DNA from: Gammaproteobacteria bacterium
Lineage (GTDB): Bacteria; Pseudomonadota; Gammaproteobacteria; Xanthomonadales; Wenzhouxiangellaceae
Direction of reading: 5' to 3'
Length of the DNA: 64,000 nucleotides
NCBI GenBank assembly: GCA_021772975.1
Contig: JAJFKY010000022.1
Location: forward strand, 310,001 to 374,000
Within the stretch, counting starts at the first letter, position 1. Each line of letters begins with the position of its first letter. The notes beneath the pieces were generated by a model. The model was not told where the DNA came from, ran no database searches, and saw nothing but the letters and a program-made list of their open reading frames with translations. This document shows positions 51,399-60,208 of the stretch, in pieces. A program made the translations under genes and the position numbers.

Positions 51399-53228
51399 CT
51401 ACTCCACCGTCACCGACTTGGCCAGATTGCGCGGCTGATCCACGTCGGTGCCTTTTAACACCGCGACATGATAAGCCAGCAGTTGCAGCGGAATACTCAA
51501 TACGATCGGCGCCAGGCCATTGCCACCGGTTTCCACTTCGACCACGGTGGCATGCCCGGCCAGCGCCTTGCTGATATGGTGATCGGCCACCACCAGCAGA
51601 TCTCCGCCCCGGGCACGCACTTCTTCCAGATTGGACTGCAGTTTGCTCAACAGCTGATCGTTCGGCGCCACCGCTACCACCGGCATATCGGCATCCACCA
51701 GCGCCAGTGGACCATGTTTTAGTTCGCCGGCGGGATAGGCTTCGGCATGGATATAGGAAATTTCCTTAAGCTTGAGCGCACCTTCCATAGCCACCGGATA
51801 ATGGCTGCCACGCCCCAGAAACAAGGCATGATGTTTCTCGGTAAAACGCTCCGCCAGCAGCGCGATATGCTTGTCCAGTGTTAACGCCTGAGCAATTCTG
51901 TGCGGCAATGCCCGCAGTTGGCGAGCCAACTCCAGACGCTGATCAGCAGCCGCGGCACGGGCTTCCAGCAAGGCCAGCAGCAGCAGTTGTAAAACCGTTA
52001 ACTGGGTAGTGAAAGCCTTGGTCGAAGCCACTCCGATTTCCGGCCCGGCGCGCGTCATCAAGGCCAGATCCGCGGCCCGCACCAATGAGCTTTCCGGCAC
52101 ATTGCAGATCGCGATGCTGGCCAAATAGCCAGCCCCCTGAGCCTGCTGCAGAGCAGCCAGGGTATCGGCCGTTTCACCGGACTGAGAAATCGCGATGAAC
52201 AAAGTATTCTCCGGCACCACCGGCTGACGGTAACGATATTCGCTGGCCACTTCCGCCATGCAGGGGATGCCTGCCTGTTGTTCAATCTGATAGCGTGCTA
52301 TCAAGCCGGCGTGATAGCTGGTCCCGCAGGCAATGATATGCACCTGCCGTACTTTGGCCAGCAACGATTCAGTCTGCGGGCCGAGCAAACCGGGCGTCAG
52401 ACCGGTCGCGGTCAGGCGGCCGTCCAGAGTGCGTGCGACCGCTTCGGGCTGCTCGAAGATTTCCTTCTGCATGAAGTGACGGTAAGCACCGCGCTCGGTG
52501 CTGGTCAGACTCAGCGAGGACGTTTGCGGCGCGCGCTCCAGGGGTTGCTGATCGGGCCCGTAAAGCTGCCAGCTATCCATCGTCACCCGCACGCTTTCGC
52601 CTTCTTCCAGCTGCACAAAACGATTGGTCACCGGCAGCAGCGCGTAGACGTCCGAAGCCAGAAAGTTTTCGTCAAAGCCAATTCCCAGCACTAACGGACT
52701 GCCCTGCCGGGCACCGACGATAACCCCGGGCTCGTGTGTCGAAATCACCGCCAGTGAATAAGCACCGTGTAATTCCGGCAGGGTGCGCTGCAGGGCCTGC
52801 AGCAAATCGTGCCCCTGCTGCATATAGTCCGCAATCCGCCAGGCCACCACTTCGCTGTCGGTCTGGGAGGTGAACTGGTGACCGTCCGCCTTCAGTTGCT
52901 CGCGCAGCTGCGCATGATTTTCAATAATACCGTTGTGGACGATCGCCAGATGTCCGGCCACCACATGCGGATGTGCATTATCAGTGGTCGGCGCGCCATG
53001 CGTAGCCCAGCGGGTATGGGCCACGCCACAGCCGCCGCGCAAGGGTTCACGTGCACACAATTCGGCCAGCGCCGCGACCTTCCCGCGGGTACGATGCCGC
53101 AGCAGTTGCTGGTCATTCAGCAGCGCCAGTCCGGCTGAATCATAGCCCCGGTATTCCAGCGCCTGCAGACCGCTGAGCAATATCTGACAGACATCCCGGC
53201 GCGCTGCAGCCGCCACAATCCCGCACAT
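51399..53228 (-). CDS. glmS: Glutamine-fructose-6-phosphate aminotransferase
   Basis: A 609-residue enzyme. The class II glutaminase domain starts with the N-terminal nucleophile Cys (MCGIVAAAARR) and has RGYDSAGLAL, HTRWATHGAPT and HNGIIENHAQLR. Two SIS domains follow (CGTSYHAGLIARY, ISQSGETADTLAAL, GRGSHYPVAMEGALKLKEIS) and the C-terminal DVDQPRNLAKSVTVE is canonical. It makes glucosamine-6-phosphate for peptidoglycan and LPS. Its start overlaps the glmU stop by one base (TGATG), so the genes are translationally coupled. Confidence 0.97.
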   Translation of the reverse strand: MCGIVAAAARRDVCQILLSGLQALEYRGYDSAGLALLNDQQLLRHRTRGKVAALAELCAREPLRGGCGVAHTRWATHGAPTTDNAHPHVVAGHLAIVHNGIIENHAQLREQLKADGHQFTSQTDSEVVAWRIADYMQQGHDLLQALQRTLPELHGAYSLAVISTHEPGVIVGARQGSPLVLGIGFDENFLASDVYALLPVTNRFVQLEEGESVRVTMDSWQLYGPDQQPLERAPQTSSLSLTSTERGAYRHFMQKEIFEQPEAVARTLDGRLTATGLTPGLLGPQTESLLAKVRQVHIIACGTSYHAGLIARYQIEQQAGIPCMAEVASEYRYRQPVVPENTLFIAISQSGETADTLAALQQAQGAGYLASIAICNVPESSLVRAADLALMTRAGPEIGVASTKAFTTQLTVLQLLLLALLEARAAAADQRLELARQLRALPHRIAQALTLDKHIALLAERFTEKHHALFLGRGSHYPVAMEGALKLKEISYIHAEAYPAGELKHGPLALVDADMPVVAVAPNDQLLSKLQSNLEEVRARGGDLLVVADHHISKALAGHATVVEVETGGNGLAPIVLSIPLQLLAYHVAVLKGTDVDQPRNLAKSVTVE

Positions 53229-54616
53229 CAGGAATTGTCCTCACATGCCTGTTGCCGGGGCGTTAACCAGTCATCCAGGGTTTTCTGGCGCACCCGTGAC
53301 AAGGTCAGTTTACCGGCTGGTGCATCACTGGTGATGGTCGAACCAGCGCCGATAAAAGCGCCCTCGCCAATACTGACCGGCGCGACCAGCTGGCTATCCG
53401 AACCGATGAAGACCCCATCGGCAATGGTGGTCTGATATTTGTTGACACCATCGTAGTTGCAGGTAATGGTGCCGGCGCCGATGTTGACGTTGGCCCCCAG
53501 CACCGCATCCCCCAGGTAACTTAAATGACTGGCCTTGCTGTTGGCGCCCAGCACGGCTTGTTTGGTTTCCACAAAATTACCGATTTTGACCCCGGCCGCC
53601 AACACGGTGCCGGTCCGCAAGCGGGCAAACGGGCCGATACTGCAGGCGCCTTCGGTCACCACGCCCTGCAATACACTATGACTTAACACCTGCGTACCGG
53701 CTGCCAGCCGGCAGTCTTCCAGCACACAGCCCGGACCAATCCGAACCTCATCGCCCAGCACAATGCTGCCCTGCAACACCACATTAATATCAATAAATAT
53801 GTCCTGACCCGTCTGCACCTCGCCGCGCACGTCAATGCGGGCCGGATCAGCCAGGGTGACACCGGCTTGCAGCAACTGAATGGCCTGACGCTGCTGATAA
53901 AGCCGCTCCAGCTGCGCCAGTTGCAGTTTGTCATTGGCGCCCTGCAGTTCGGTGGGGTCCTCCGCCTGGCAGACCGCGACCTGCCTGCCCGCGCTGACCG
54001 CCATGGCCAATACATCGGTGAGATAGTGCTCGCCCGCGGCATTGTTACCGGCCAGGCGCGCCAGCCATTGCTTTAAATCATCGGCCGGAAAGCAATACAC
54101 ACCGCTGTTGACCTCGCTGATATTCCGTTGCTTTGGCGTGGCATCAGCGTGTTCCACAATTTCTCTAAACACACCCTGACCATCGCGCACCACCCGACCA
54201 TAACCGGTCGGATCAGCCAGCGACATGCTCAGCATCGCCACCTCCCCCGGCGCCGCCAACAGTCGCTTCAGAGTAGCAGCGGTCAGCAATGGCTGATCGC
54301 CCATCAGCACCAGCACCCGGGCAGTATCCGGCACCCCGGGCATGGCCTGGGCAACGGCGTGACCGGTGCCATTTTGCTGCTGCTGCGCTACCCACTTGAC
54401 CGGCGCGCTCGGGAAAGCTTTGCGCAATTGTTCACCGGCATGGCCGTAAACCACATGCACAACCGCCGCCGGCAAAGCCGAAGCGGCCTGCAACACGTGT
54501 GCCAGCATCGCCTGCCCGCCAATCGGCTGCAATACTTTGGGCTGCCGGGAAAGCATTCGCTGGCCGCGTCCGGCAGCCAGTATAATGATGTGTAGTTCAG
54601 GTTTGTTCATAATCAA
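53228..54616 (-). CDS. glmU: Bifunctional GlcN-1-P acetyltransferase / GlcNAc-1-P uridylyltransferase
   Basis: A 462-residue bifunctional enzyme. The N-terminal uridylyltransferase has ILAAGRGQRMLSRQPKVLQ, VLMGDQPLL and NSGVYCFPADDL; the C-terminal left-handed beta-helix has hexapeptides such as GDAVLGANVNIGAGTITCNY and GVFIGSDSQLVAPVSIGEGA, with the catalytic His region in KASHLSYLGD. It makes UDP-GlcNAc from glucosamine-1-phosphate, the step after GlmS/GlmM. The start could be 54616 or ATG 54610. It is first in the glmU-glmS pair. Confidence 0.97.
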   Translation of the reverse strand: MIMNKPELHIIILAAGRGQRMLSRQPKVLQPIGGQAMLAHVLQAASALPAAVVHVVYGHAGEQLRKAFPSAPVKWVAQQQQNGTGHAVAQAMPGVPDTARVLVLMGDQPLLTAATLKRLLAAPGEVAMLSMSLADPTGYGRVVRDGQGVFREIVEHADATPKQRNISEVNSGVYCFPADDLKQWLARLAGNNAAGEHYLTDVLAMAVSAGRQVAVCQAEDPTELQGANDKLQLAQLERLYQQRQAIQLLQAGVTLADPARIDVRGEVQTGQDIFIDINVVLQGSIVLGDEVRIGPGCVLEDCRLAAGTQVLSHSVLQGVVTEGACSIGPFARLRTGTVLAAGVKIGNFVETKQAVLGANSKASHLSYLGDAVLGANVNIGAGTITCNYDGVNKYQTTIADGVFIGSDSQLVAPVSIGEGAFIGAGSTITSDAPAGKLTLSRVRQKTLDDWLTPRQQACEDNS

Positions 54617-54741
54617 TCGAGCATTATACCGGTTGCCACACTACAACAGCGATGTTGATATAGCGCCGGGTTTATGTGATTTTTCTGCTTTAGAACGGTC
54701 CTGTTGACAACAACCAGTACTTACCCCCACAAGGAATCACT

Positions 54742-55173
54742 ATGCGTAACCTATTGATCACCGGTTTGCTGTTGTTAAGTAACCACGTTTTGGCTGAACC
54801 GGAAGTCTTCAGTTCCAGTGATGGCGCCATCCGGGGCTATGATCCGGTGGCTTATTTCAAGCAGGCCGAACCGGTCAAAGGGGAGCCCGACATTAGCTTC
54901 GAATATAACGACGCCACCTGGCATTTCGCCAGCACCGCCAACCGTGATCTGTTCGCTGCCGATCCGGAGAAATATGCTCCGCAGTATGGTGGTTATTGCG
55001 CCTATGGTTTGAGCAAAGGCTATCTGGTTCCCACTGACCCACAGGCCTGGGCCATCAATTCCGGCAAGCTGTATCTGAATTACTCCGTGCCGGTGCGCAA
55101 TACCTGGCAGGCGGACATCCCCGGCTATCTGCAAAAATCTGAAGCCAACTGGCAAACCCAGCAATTTGATTAG
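54742..55173 (+). CDS. Exported YHS domain protein
   Basis: A 143-residue protein with a signal peptide ending HVLA (about residue 18). The YHS domain covers about 29-95: AIRGYDPVAYFKQAEPVKGE, FEYNDATWHFASTANRDLFA, ADPEKYAPQYGGYCAYGLSKG. YHS modules often bind copper or other metals, and this exported type is common beside redox genes. AAGGA lies 6 nt upstream of the ATG. It is followed by 148 bp with two GC-rich hairpins, then the GMC operon. Confidence 0.88.
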   Translation: MRNLLITGLLLLSNHVLAEPEVFSSSDGAIRGYDPVAYFKQAEPVKGEPDISFEYNDATWHFASTANRDLFAADPEKYAPQYGGYCAYGLSKGYLVPTDPQAWAINSGKLYLNYSVPVRNTWQADIPGYLQKSEANWQTQQFD

Positions 55174-55205
55174 CCCGCGCTGCTGCCAGCGGTCTGAATC
55201 TGATC

Positions 55206-55267
55206 GCGGCGGCCCCCGCCGCTGACGCGTTCGATGAGCATGGCGGTGGCCAGACATTGCGGCCACC
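55206..55267. other. Two hairpins between the YHS and GMC genes
   Basis: GCGGCGG-CCC-CCGCCGC (55206-55222) and GGTGGCC-N9-GGCCACC (55245-55267) are perfect 7-bp stems without T runs. They may end transcription of the YHS gene or form part of the leader of the GMC operon. Confidence 0.4.
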
Positions 55268-55321
55268 GAACCGATGGCCGATTGTGCTAGAGTGCTGCCA
55301 TCCGTGCAGTAACTGAGCCTC

Positions 55322-56776
55322 ATGCTGACCAATCTGGCTGATACTACCGACACCTCCGAACGCCGCTGTGATCTGTTGATTCTCGGCGCCGGACCGGCTG
55401 GTATCACGCTGGCGTTGGAAACCGCCCGCGCCGCGCCGCAATGGTCGATCATATTGGCCGAAGCCGGTGATCTGGAGCCCTCCAGTCAGGCCGAACTCGA
55501 ATTGTATGACGGCCAGTCAACCGGCACCTCGAAATACTCGTTGACGACCACGCGCCTGCGCTATTTTGGCGGCACATCCGGACATTGGGGCGGCTGGTGC
55601 CGACCGCTGGACGCGATTGACTTCGTGGCCCGCCCGGAGGCCGGTTCGGTCGGCTGGCCGATCGACAAAGCCGAGCTTGAGGAACACTACCGGGCCGCTC
55701 ACAGGTGGCTGGAAATTGCTGATGACAACTACGCTCCGGCCCGGCTGGAAGCACAGTTGCAGCAACAGCTGATCGATTTTTCCGGCAGCCGGTGGTTTCA
55801 AAACCGGCTGTTCCACTTCAGCCCGCCGACCCGGTTCGGAGATAGATACCGCGCGGACATTCAACAGTCCACCCAGATCGAATGCCTGCTGAACGCCGCC
55901 GCCATCGAGTATGGCTATGCCGGCACCCGCTTGACCGAGGTACAACTGGGCGGATTGCATCAACAGCGCATCAAGGTCAAGCCTGCTCGCACGGTGATGG
56001 CCATGGGGGGGATTGAAAATGCCCGGCATTTATTGCTGCTGCAACAACTCGGCTGGTCAGCCGCGGGTATCCAGTCAGACAAACTGGCGCATGGTTTTGC
56101 TGATCATTTCGGGCTCAGCCCGGGAGTCCTGCAGCTACCGGCGGACCTGGTTTATCAACGCACCGGTTCGGCCACCGGCCCGGTTATGCCGATCATTACC
56201 CCGACCCCGGAGGCATTGACCGAACAGGGCTGGCAGAATGCCTGTGCACTGCTCAGAATCGCACCCGCCGCCGAACGCCTGCCAGGCAGCTACAGCCAGC
56301 AGCCGGCACTGGGGTTCAGCGGCGCTGAGACCTGGACTTATGACACGCAAATGATTCTGGAACCGCGCACCAATGAGAGCAGCCGGCTGGAACTGACCAG
56401 TCAGCGCGATGCCCTGGGCCTGCCCGGCATCAGGCTGTGCTGGGAAATTGATCCACGTGATTTTCAATCCGCACAGGACATTTTCATCAAACTGACCCAT
56501 GAACTCGGCCGCATGGGTCTGGGCCGTGGCCAGGTCAAACCGTTGCATATCAAACGCCGCCTGCAGGCTGCCAGTGGTGTTGCGCATCACATGGGCACTG
56601 CGCGTATGGCGACTAATGCAAGCAAAGGTGTGGTGGATGCCAATCTGAAAATATTCGGCACCGAGAATGTCTATGTGGCCGGCTCGGCGGTATTTCCCAG
56701 TTTCGGTTATTCCAACCCGACCATGACCGTGGTGGCGCTGTCGCATCGGTTGGCGGAACATCTGATCCAGGCATGA
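55322..56776 (+). CDS. GMC-family FAD oxidoreductase
   Basis: A 484-residue flavoprotein. The FAD motif is LLILGAGPAGITLALE (about 19-34), with RLRYFGGTSGHWGGWCRPLD as the GMC N-terminal signature, and the GMC C-terminal domain SGVAHHMGTARMATNASKGV, GTENVYVAGSAVFPSFGYSN (catalytic His/Asn region). It is probably an alcohol or sugar dehydrogenase. No Tat or Sec signal is seen in it. The next gene, 7 bp downstream, encodes a Tat-exported protein, so the pair may be exported together by hitchhiking. Substrate is unknown. Confidence 0.88.
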   Translation: MLTNLADTTDTSERRCDLLILGAGPAGITLALETARAAPQWSIILAEAGDLEPSSQAELELYDGQSTGTSKYSLTTTRLRYFGGTSGHWGGWCRPLDAIDFVARPEAGSVGWPIDKAELEEHYRAAHRWLEIADDNYAPARLEAQLQQQLIDFSGSRWFQNRLFHFSPPTRFGDRYRADIQQSTQIECLLNAAAIEYGYAGTRLTEVQLGGLHQQRIKVKPARTVMAMGGIENARHLLLLQQLGWSAAGIQSDKLAHGFADHFGLSPGVLQLPADLVYQRTGSATGPVMPIITPTPEALTEQGWQNACALLRIAPAAERLPGSYSQQPALGFSGAETWTYDTQMILEPRTNESSRLELTSQRDALGLPGIRLCWEIDPRDFQSAQDIFIKLTHELGRMGLGRGQVKPLHIKRRLQAASGVAHHMGTARMATNASKGVVDANLKIFGTENVYVAGSAVFPSFGYSNPTMTVVALSHRLAEHLIQA

Positions 56777-56783
56777 GCAACCG

Positions 56784-57887
56784 ATGACCGGACACAGCCG
56801 CAGACAGTTCGTGCGTTACAGCGGCGGCGCCATCGCCGTGACAGCGCTGCTGGCCGGCGGCTGGTGGCAATGGACCCGGCGGATACCGGCTGCCATGACC
56901 CCCACCGGTCTGGGTGCGATGGCTGATCAGAGCATCGCCGATATGGATGGCGCGGGTGCCGTCGGCGCCTGGGCTATTGAGCAATATCCACACTACCAGC
57001 TCCCGGTCAGTGAACTGGCCAGCGCGTTACGCGAGCACCTGCAACTGCCCGCCGAAGGCCCGCTTAAAGGCGCCGATTTCGAGGCCCGGCTGCAGCAGGG
57101 CATCCAGACCGACTTTGCCCGGGGACAGCTGATCCCGGTACGCGACTGGCAACTGTCTGAAACGGAAGTACTGCTGGCGGTGCTGCGCTATCAGGCCGCC
57201 GGTATCAGTACCGTTGCCACTACCCAGGCAGCCACTGAACAAAACATCGTGGAAGTCACCAACTGGGGCCCGCGCAGCACCACTGCCGGCACCCCTCCCA
57301 ACAGTTTCGGAGAAGGCTTCTCGGCGCTCTGGTTCGATGTTGAGGGTGCCCCGCGCTGGGCCGAAATCGCCATTGACGGCCAGCGCCTGCACACCAGCTA
57401 CCGGGAGAATTATGTGCTGGTGGCCAGTTTTCAGGGCCAGCCCGAGTTGCAGAAGAAAGTATTTTCTGAACCCGGCGAGCACGTCATCACTCTGCATGAT
57501 GATATGCACAACACCTGGCAGACCCTGGCCGTATTTGCAGTCACTGAATCCAGTGCCGCGCAATCCGCTGACAGCGACAGCGCGCCGGCATCTGAATTCT
57601 GTGCAGTGACCAACTGGGGCCCACGACAAACCACCGCCGGGGTTGCCCAGCATGAGCAGAGCAACGGTGCGATGGGTGTCTGGATCCAAATCAAGTGTGC
57701 ACCGGCGGACACTCAAATCCAGGCCGGCGAGCGGCGGCTGAAAGCACATATCAGTCCGGACGTCATCACCACCGCCATTCCGGCTGAGATGTTTCAGCAA
57801 GCCGGAGAAATACCGCTCAGTCTGGTGTCGGACAGCACCGGCCAACAACTGTCCGTCGGCACCCTGGTCATCACCGCGCAACAGTAA
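56784..57887 (+). CDS. Tat-exported protein with N-terminal helical domain and two NWGPR repeats
   Basis: A 367-residue protein with a twin-arginine signal (SRRQFVRYSGGAIAVTALLA). A helical domain (about 45-140) ends in QTDFARGQLIPVRDWQLSET, like small partner subunits seen beside GMC dehydrogenases. Two copies of a beta domain follow: EVTNWGPRSTTAGTPPNSFG near 156 and AVTNWGPRQTTAGVAQHEQS near 273, each about 105 residues with WFDVEGAP/WIQIKCAP strands and a V(L/I)T ending. I cannot name the beta domain. It is located between GMC and extensin-like genes, touching the latter (TAA then ATG), and probably serves with the oxidoreductase in the periplasm. Confidence 0.72.
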   Translation: MTGHSRRQFVRYSGGAIAVTALLAGGWWQWTRRIPAAMTPTGLGAMADQSIADMDGAGAVGAWAIEQYPHYQLPVSELASALREHLQLPAEGPLKGADFEARLQQGIQTDFARGQLIPVRDWQLSETEVLLAVLRYQAAGISTVATTQAATEQNIVEVTNWGPRSTTAGTPPNSFGEGFSALWFDVEGAPRWAEIAIDGQRLHTSYRENYVLVASFQGQPELQKKVFSEPGEHVITLHDDMHNTWQTLAVFAVTESSAAQSADSDSAPASEFCAVTNWGPRQTTAGVAQHEQSNGAMGVWIQIKCAPADTQIQAGERRLKAHISPDVITTAIPAEMFQQAGEIPLSLVSDSTGQQLSVGTLVITAQQ

Positions 57888-58577
57888 ATGGTTAAACGCC
57901 TGCTGATCGCCGGACTGCTGGTCCTGTTTGCCGCCGGTTACTATGTGGTCCGCTATCAGTTGCCAGACCGCCATGATCCATTCGCCCCGCTGCTGATCGA
58001 GCAGCCGCCCGGTCTGGCTACCGCGCTTAAATTAAAGCGCATCAAAACCAACTCCGAGTTGTGCTTCAGCGTGCTCAGCAACAGCGATCTGCGCTACGTC
58101 CCACTGACCGACCGCGAAACTGGCGCTGGTTGTGGTTTGTTTAATGCCGTCAGCCTGCAGCAGTCGGGAATTTCTTACGGCGGCGATATCAATCTGACCT
58201 GTCCCGCGCTGGTGGCGCTGGCGATCTGGGAGCGGCATACGCTGCAGCCGCTGGCACAGGCAAGCTTTGACCAGGAGATTATCCGGGTACGCCATTTCGG
58301 CACCTATGCCTGCCGAAATGTGAACAACGCCCGTTCCGGACGGCGTTCCCAGCATGCGCTGGCCAATGCCATCGATATCGCCGGTTTCGTGCTGGCTGAC
58401 GGTGCTGAGATCAACATCGCCAAAGACTGGCGGAAGGATTCGGCTAAAGCGCGTTTTTTACAAACCCTGCATGCGCAAAGCTGCAACTATTTTTCGGCCG
58501 TACTGGGACCCGACTACAACGCCCAGCATTACAACCATTTTCATATGGATTTGGGGCCTTATTCCATTTGCCGCTAA
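57888..58577 (+). CDS. Extensin-like (VanY-type metallopeptidase fold) protein
   Basis: A 229-residue protein with an N-terminal membrane anchor (LLIAGLLVLFAAGYYVV). The extensin-like C-terminal domain shows GGDINLTCPALVALAIWE, RHFGTYACRNVNNARSGRRS, the SQHALANAIDIAGF motif and the ending HYNHFHMDLGPYSICR, which contain the His/Asp/His metal ligands of LAS-type peptidases. It may cleave peptidoglycan cross-links. Its ATG directly follows the previous stop, so it is the third gene of the GMC operon. Cys pairs suggest disulfides in the periplasm. Confidence 0.88.
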   Translation: MVKRLLIAGLLVLFAAGYYVVRYQLPDRHDPFAPLLIEQPPGLATALKLKRIKTNSELCFSVLSNSDLRYVPLTDRETGAGCGLFNAVSLQQSGISYGGDINLTCPALVALAIWERHTLQPLAQASFDQEIIRVRHFGTYACRNVNNARSGRRSQHALANAIDIAGFVLADGAEINIAKDWRKDSAKARFLQTLHAQSCNYFSAVLGPDYNAQHYNHFHMDLGPYSICR

Positions 58578-58592
58578 ATGACCGTCGGCTGA

Positions 58593-58609
58593 CCGGGTTG
58601 TTAACCCGG
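58593..58609. terminator. Hairpin between convergent genes
   Basis: CCGGGTT-GTT-AACCCGG, a 7-bp stem with three-base loop between the extensin-like and alcohol dehydrogenase genes. No clear T run on either side. Confidence 0.35.
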
Positions 58610-58617
58610 CAAACACA

Positions 58618-59634
58618 TTACCGGACTTTCAGCACCACCCGGTAGCGGGCCTTACCGGAGGCCAGATGCTCCAATGCCTGATTAGCGTCTTTTAGGTCAA
58701 ACATTTCGGTTACCGGCTGAATAGCATGCCGTTCACAAAACCGCAGCATCGAGCGGGTCAGCGCCGGACTGCCCAGCGGACTGCCGGAAATGGTCAATTC
58801 ATTGCTGATCATGCTGAATGCCGGTGCGGGGATGGGATCGGGCACCGCGCCCACGGTATGCAGCGTACCCTGCGGAGCAAGCGCATCCAGATAAGCCTGC
58901 CAGTTCAGATTGACATTGGTGGTATTGAGGATGAAGTCCAGGCTTCCGGCGATGGCCTGCATGGCCTGATCATCACGGGAATTAACCACCTGGTGCGCGC
59001 CCATGGCTTTGGCCTGCTCGGTTTTAGCCGAAGAGGAACTGAACGCGGTGACTTCACAGCCCCATTTGTGCAGAAACTGCAATGCCAGATGCCCCAGGCC
59101 ACCGATGCCGATCACCCCCACCCGATCGGTCGGTTTCACATCCGCCTGCAGGATCGGCTGAAACACGGTGATGCCGCCGCACAGTAACGGTCCGGCCGTG
59201 GCCGGATCCAGCGCTGCCGGCAAGGGTATCGCCCAGGCCCAGTGTGCGCGTACATAATCGGCAAAACCGCCGTGATGACCGACAATGGTGGCGGCTTTAT
59301 CGGCACATAGATTGTGCTTGCCGGACATGCACTGATCACAGTGCATGCAGCTATGACAGAACCAGCCCAGGCCGACCCGGTCACCCATTTTGACGCCCTG
59401 CGCGGATTCGCCAATATTGACCACGGTACCGATGATTTCGTGGCCCGGCACAAACGGATACTGACTGATGCCCCAATCGTTATCCCGCACACTCAGATCG
59501 GAGTGACAGATGCCACAGTATTCGACTTTGATATCGACCTGATCCGCGCCAATCTCCGGCAGTTCATAACTGAAGGGTTGCAGTTCAGCGCCGGCCTGCA
59601 TCGCGGCGTAGGCGTTAACGGTTCGTTTGCTCAT
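58618..59634 (-). CDS. Zinc-dependent NAD(P) alcohol dehydrogenase (medium chain)
   Basis: A 338-residue MDR enzyme. Catalytic zinc motifs are CGICHSD and VPGHEIIGTV, structural zinc Cys are in CMHCDQCMSGKHNLC, and the cofactor motif is RVGVIGIGGLGHLALQF. The FSSSSAKTEQAKAMGA segment after the second strand resembles the NADPH-preferring cinnamyl-alcohol/AdhC type. It should interconvert alcohols and aldehydes in the cytoplasm. It is monocistronic, 49 bp downstream of the disrupted VOC gene on the same strand. Confidence 0.92.
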   Translation of the reverse strand: MSKRTVNAYAAMQAGAELQPFSYELPEIGADQVDIKVEYCGICHSDLSVRDNDWGISQYPFVPGHEIIGTVVNIGESAQGVKMGDRVGLGWFCHSCMHCDQCMSGKHNLCADKAATIVGHHGGFADYVRAHWAWAIPLPAALDPATAGPLLCGGITVFQPILQADVKPTDRVGVIGIGGLGHLALQFLHKWGCEVTAFSSSSAKTEQAKAMGAHQVVNSRDDQAMQAIAGSLDFILNTTNVNLNWQAYLDALAPQGTLHTVGAVPDPIPAPAFSMISNELTISGSPLGSPALTRSMLRFCERHAIQPVTEMFDLKDANQALEHLASGKARYRVVLKVR

Positions 59635-59683
59635 GCTGTTCCTTGTCTGAAATCATTACTGCATCGTGCAGCTTACTAAACAC

Positions 59684-60190
59684 TTAGTTCCATTGCTGCG
59701 CGTGTTCGGCGAAATGTTTTGATTGCGGCCTGACCACGCAAAAACGCTGCCCGGTCGGCGCTTCCATCACGCACCAGGTTTTAACGCGTTTGATCTGCCT
59801 GGCGCCCAGCCCTTCCAGGCGTTTGACTTCAGCCTCAATGTCATCGGTTTCAATATCCAGATGCACTCTGCTGGGATGCGTCACCGACTGCACTTCAATG
59901 TGCAACTGTTCGTTGGGATCGAGCAACCGGATATATTTTTCACCCTCCTCCCCCGGCAGCCGACGCACCGGCATGCCCAGCGCGCTAAGGAACCTCTGAT
60001 TAAATCTGAAATGGTCGCGAGCGAGTCTTATTTGGCGCACTGCGCACGACGCCTTGTCTTGAGCGATTTCGGACTGTAACGCGGCCATGGCAGATTAAAT
60101 CAAAGGTTCCCTACCCCATAATTCAGCGGCTGGTTGCAGCTTATCGGTCTGACAGTCAATCACAAAGCCCGCCAGTTTACTTTTGTGCAT
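59684..60190 (-). pseudogene. VOC/glyoxalase-like gene split by a MITE
   Basis: ATG 60190, with AGGAGG 7 nt upstream, starts MHKSKLAGFVIDCQTDKL then QPAAELWG; beyond the element the frame resumes as SALGMPVRRLPGEEGEKYIR and continues to the TAA (HAQQWN). Removing the element restores LWGSALGMPV in phase, a typical VOC protein of about 129 residues. The element ends the 5' part with REPLI and TAA, while the 3' part is open into it up to ATG 60088, giving a possible 134-residue chimera that lacks the first strand and helix. The normal product is most likely lost. Confidence 0.85.
59989..60110. mobile_element. MITE copy 2, 122 bp, inside the VOC gene
   Basis: The ends match copy 1 (GGAACCTCTGATTAAATCTG at left, CAGATTAAATCAAAGGTTCC at right; two mismatches between arms). 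Flanks are CTAA (59985-59988) and CTAC (60111-60114), a 4-bp target duplication with one change. It lacks about 178 internal bases found in copy 1 and holds no transposase. Confidence 0.85.
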
Positions 60191-60208
60191 TGTCTTACCT
60201 CCTGCTCG

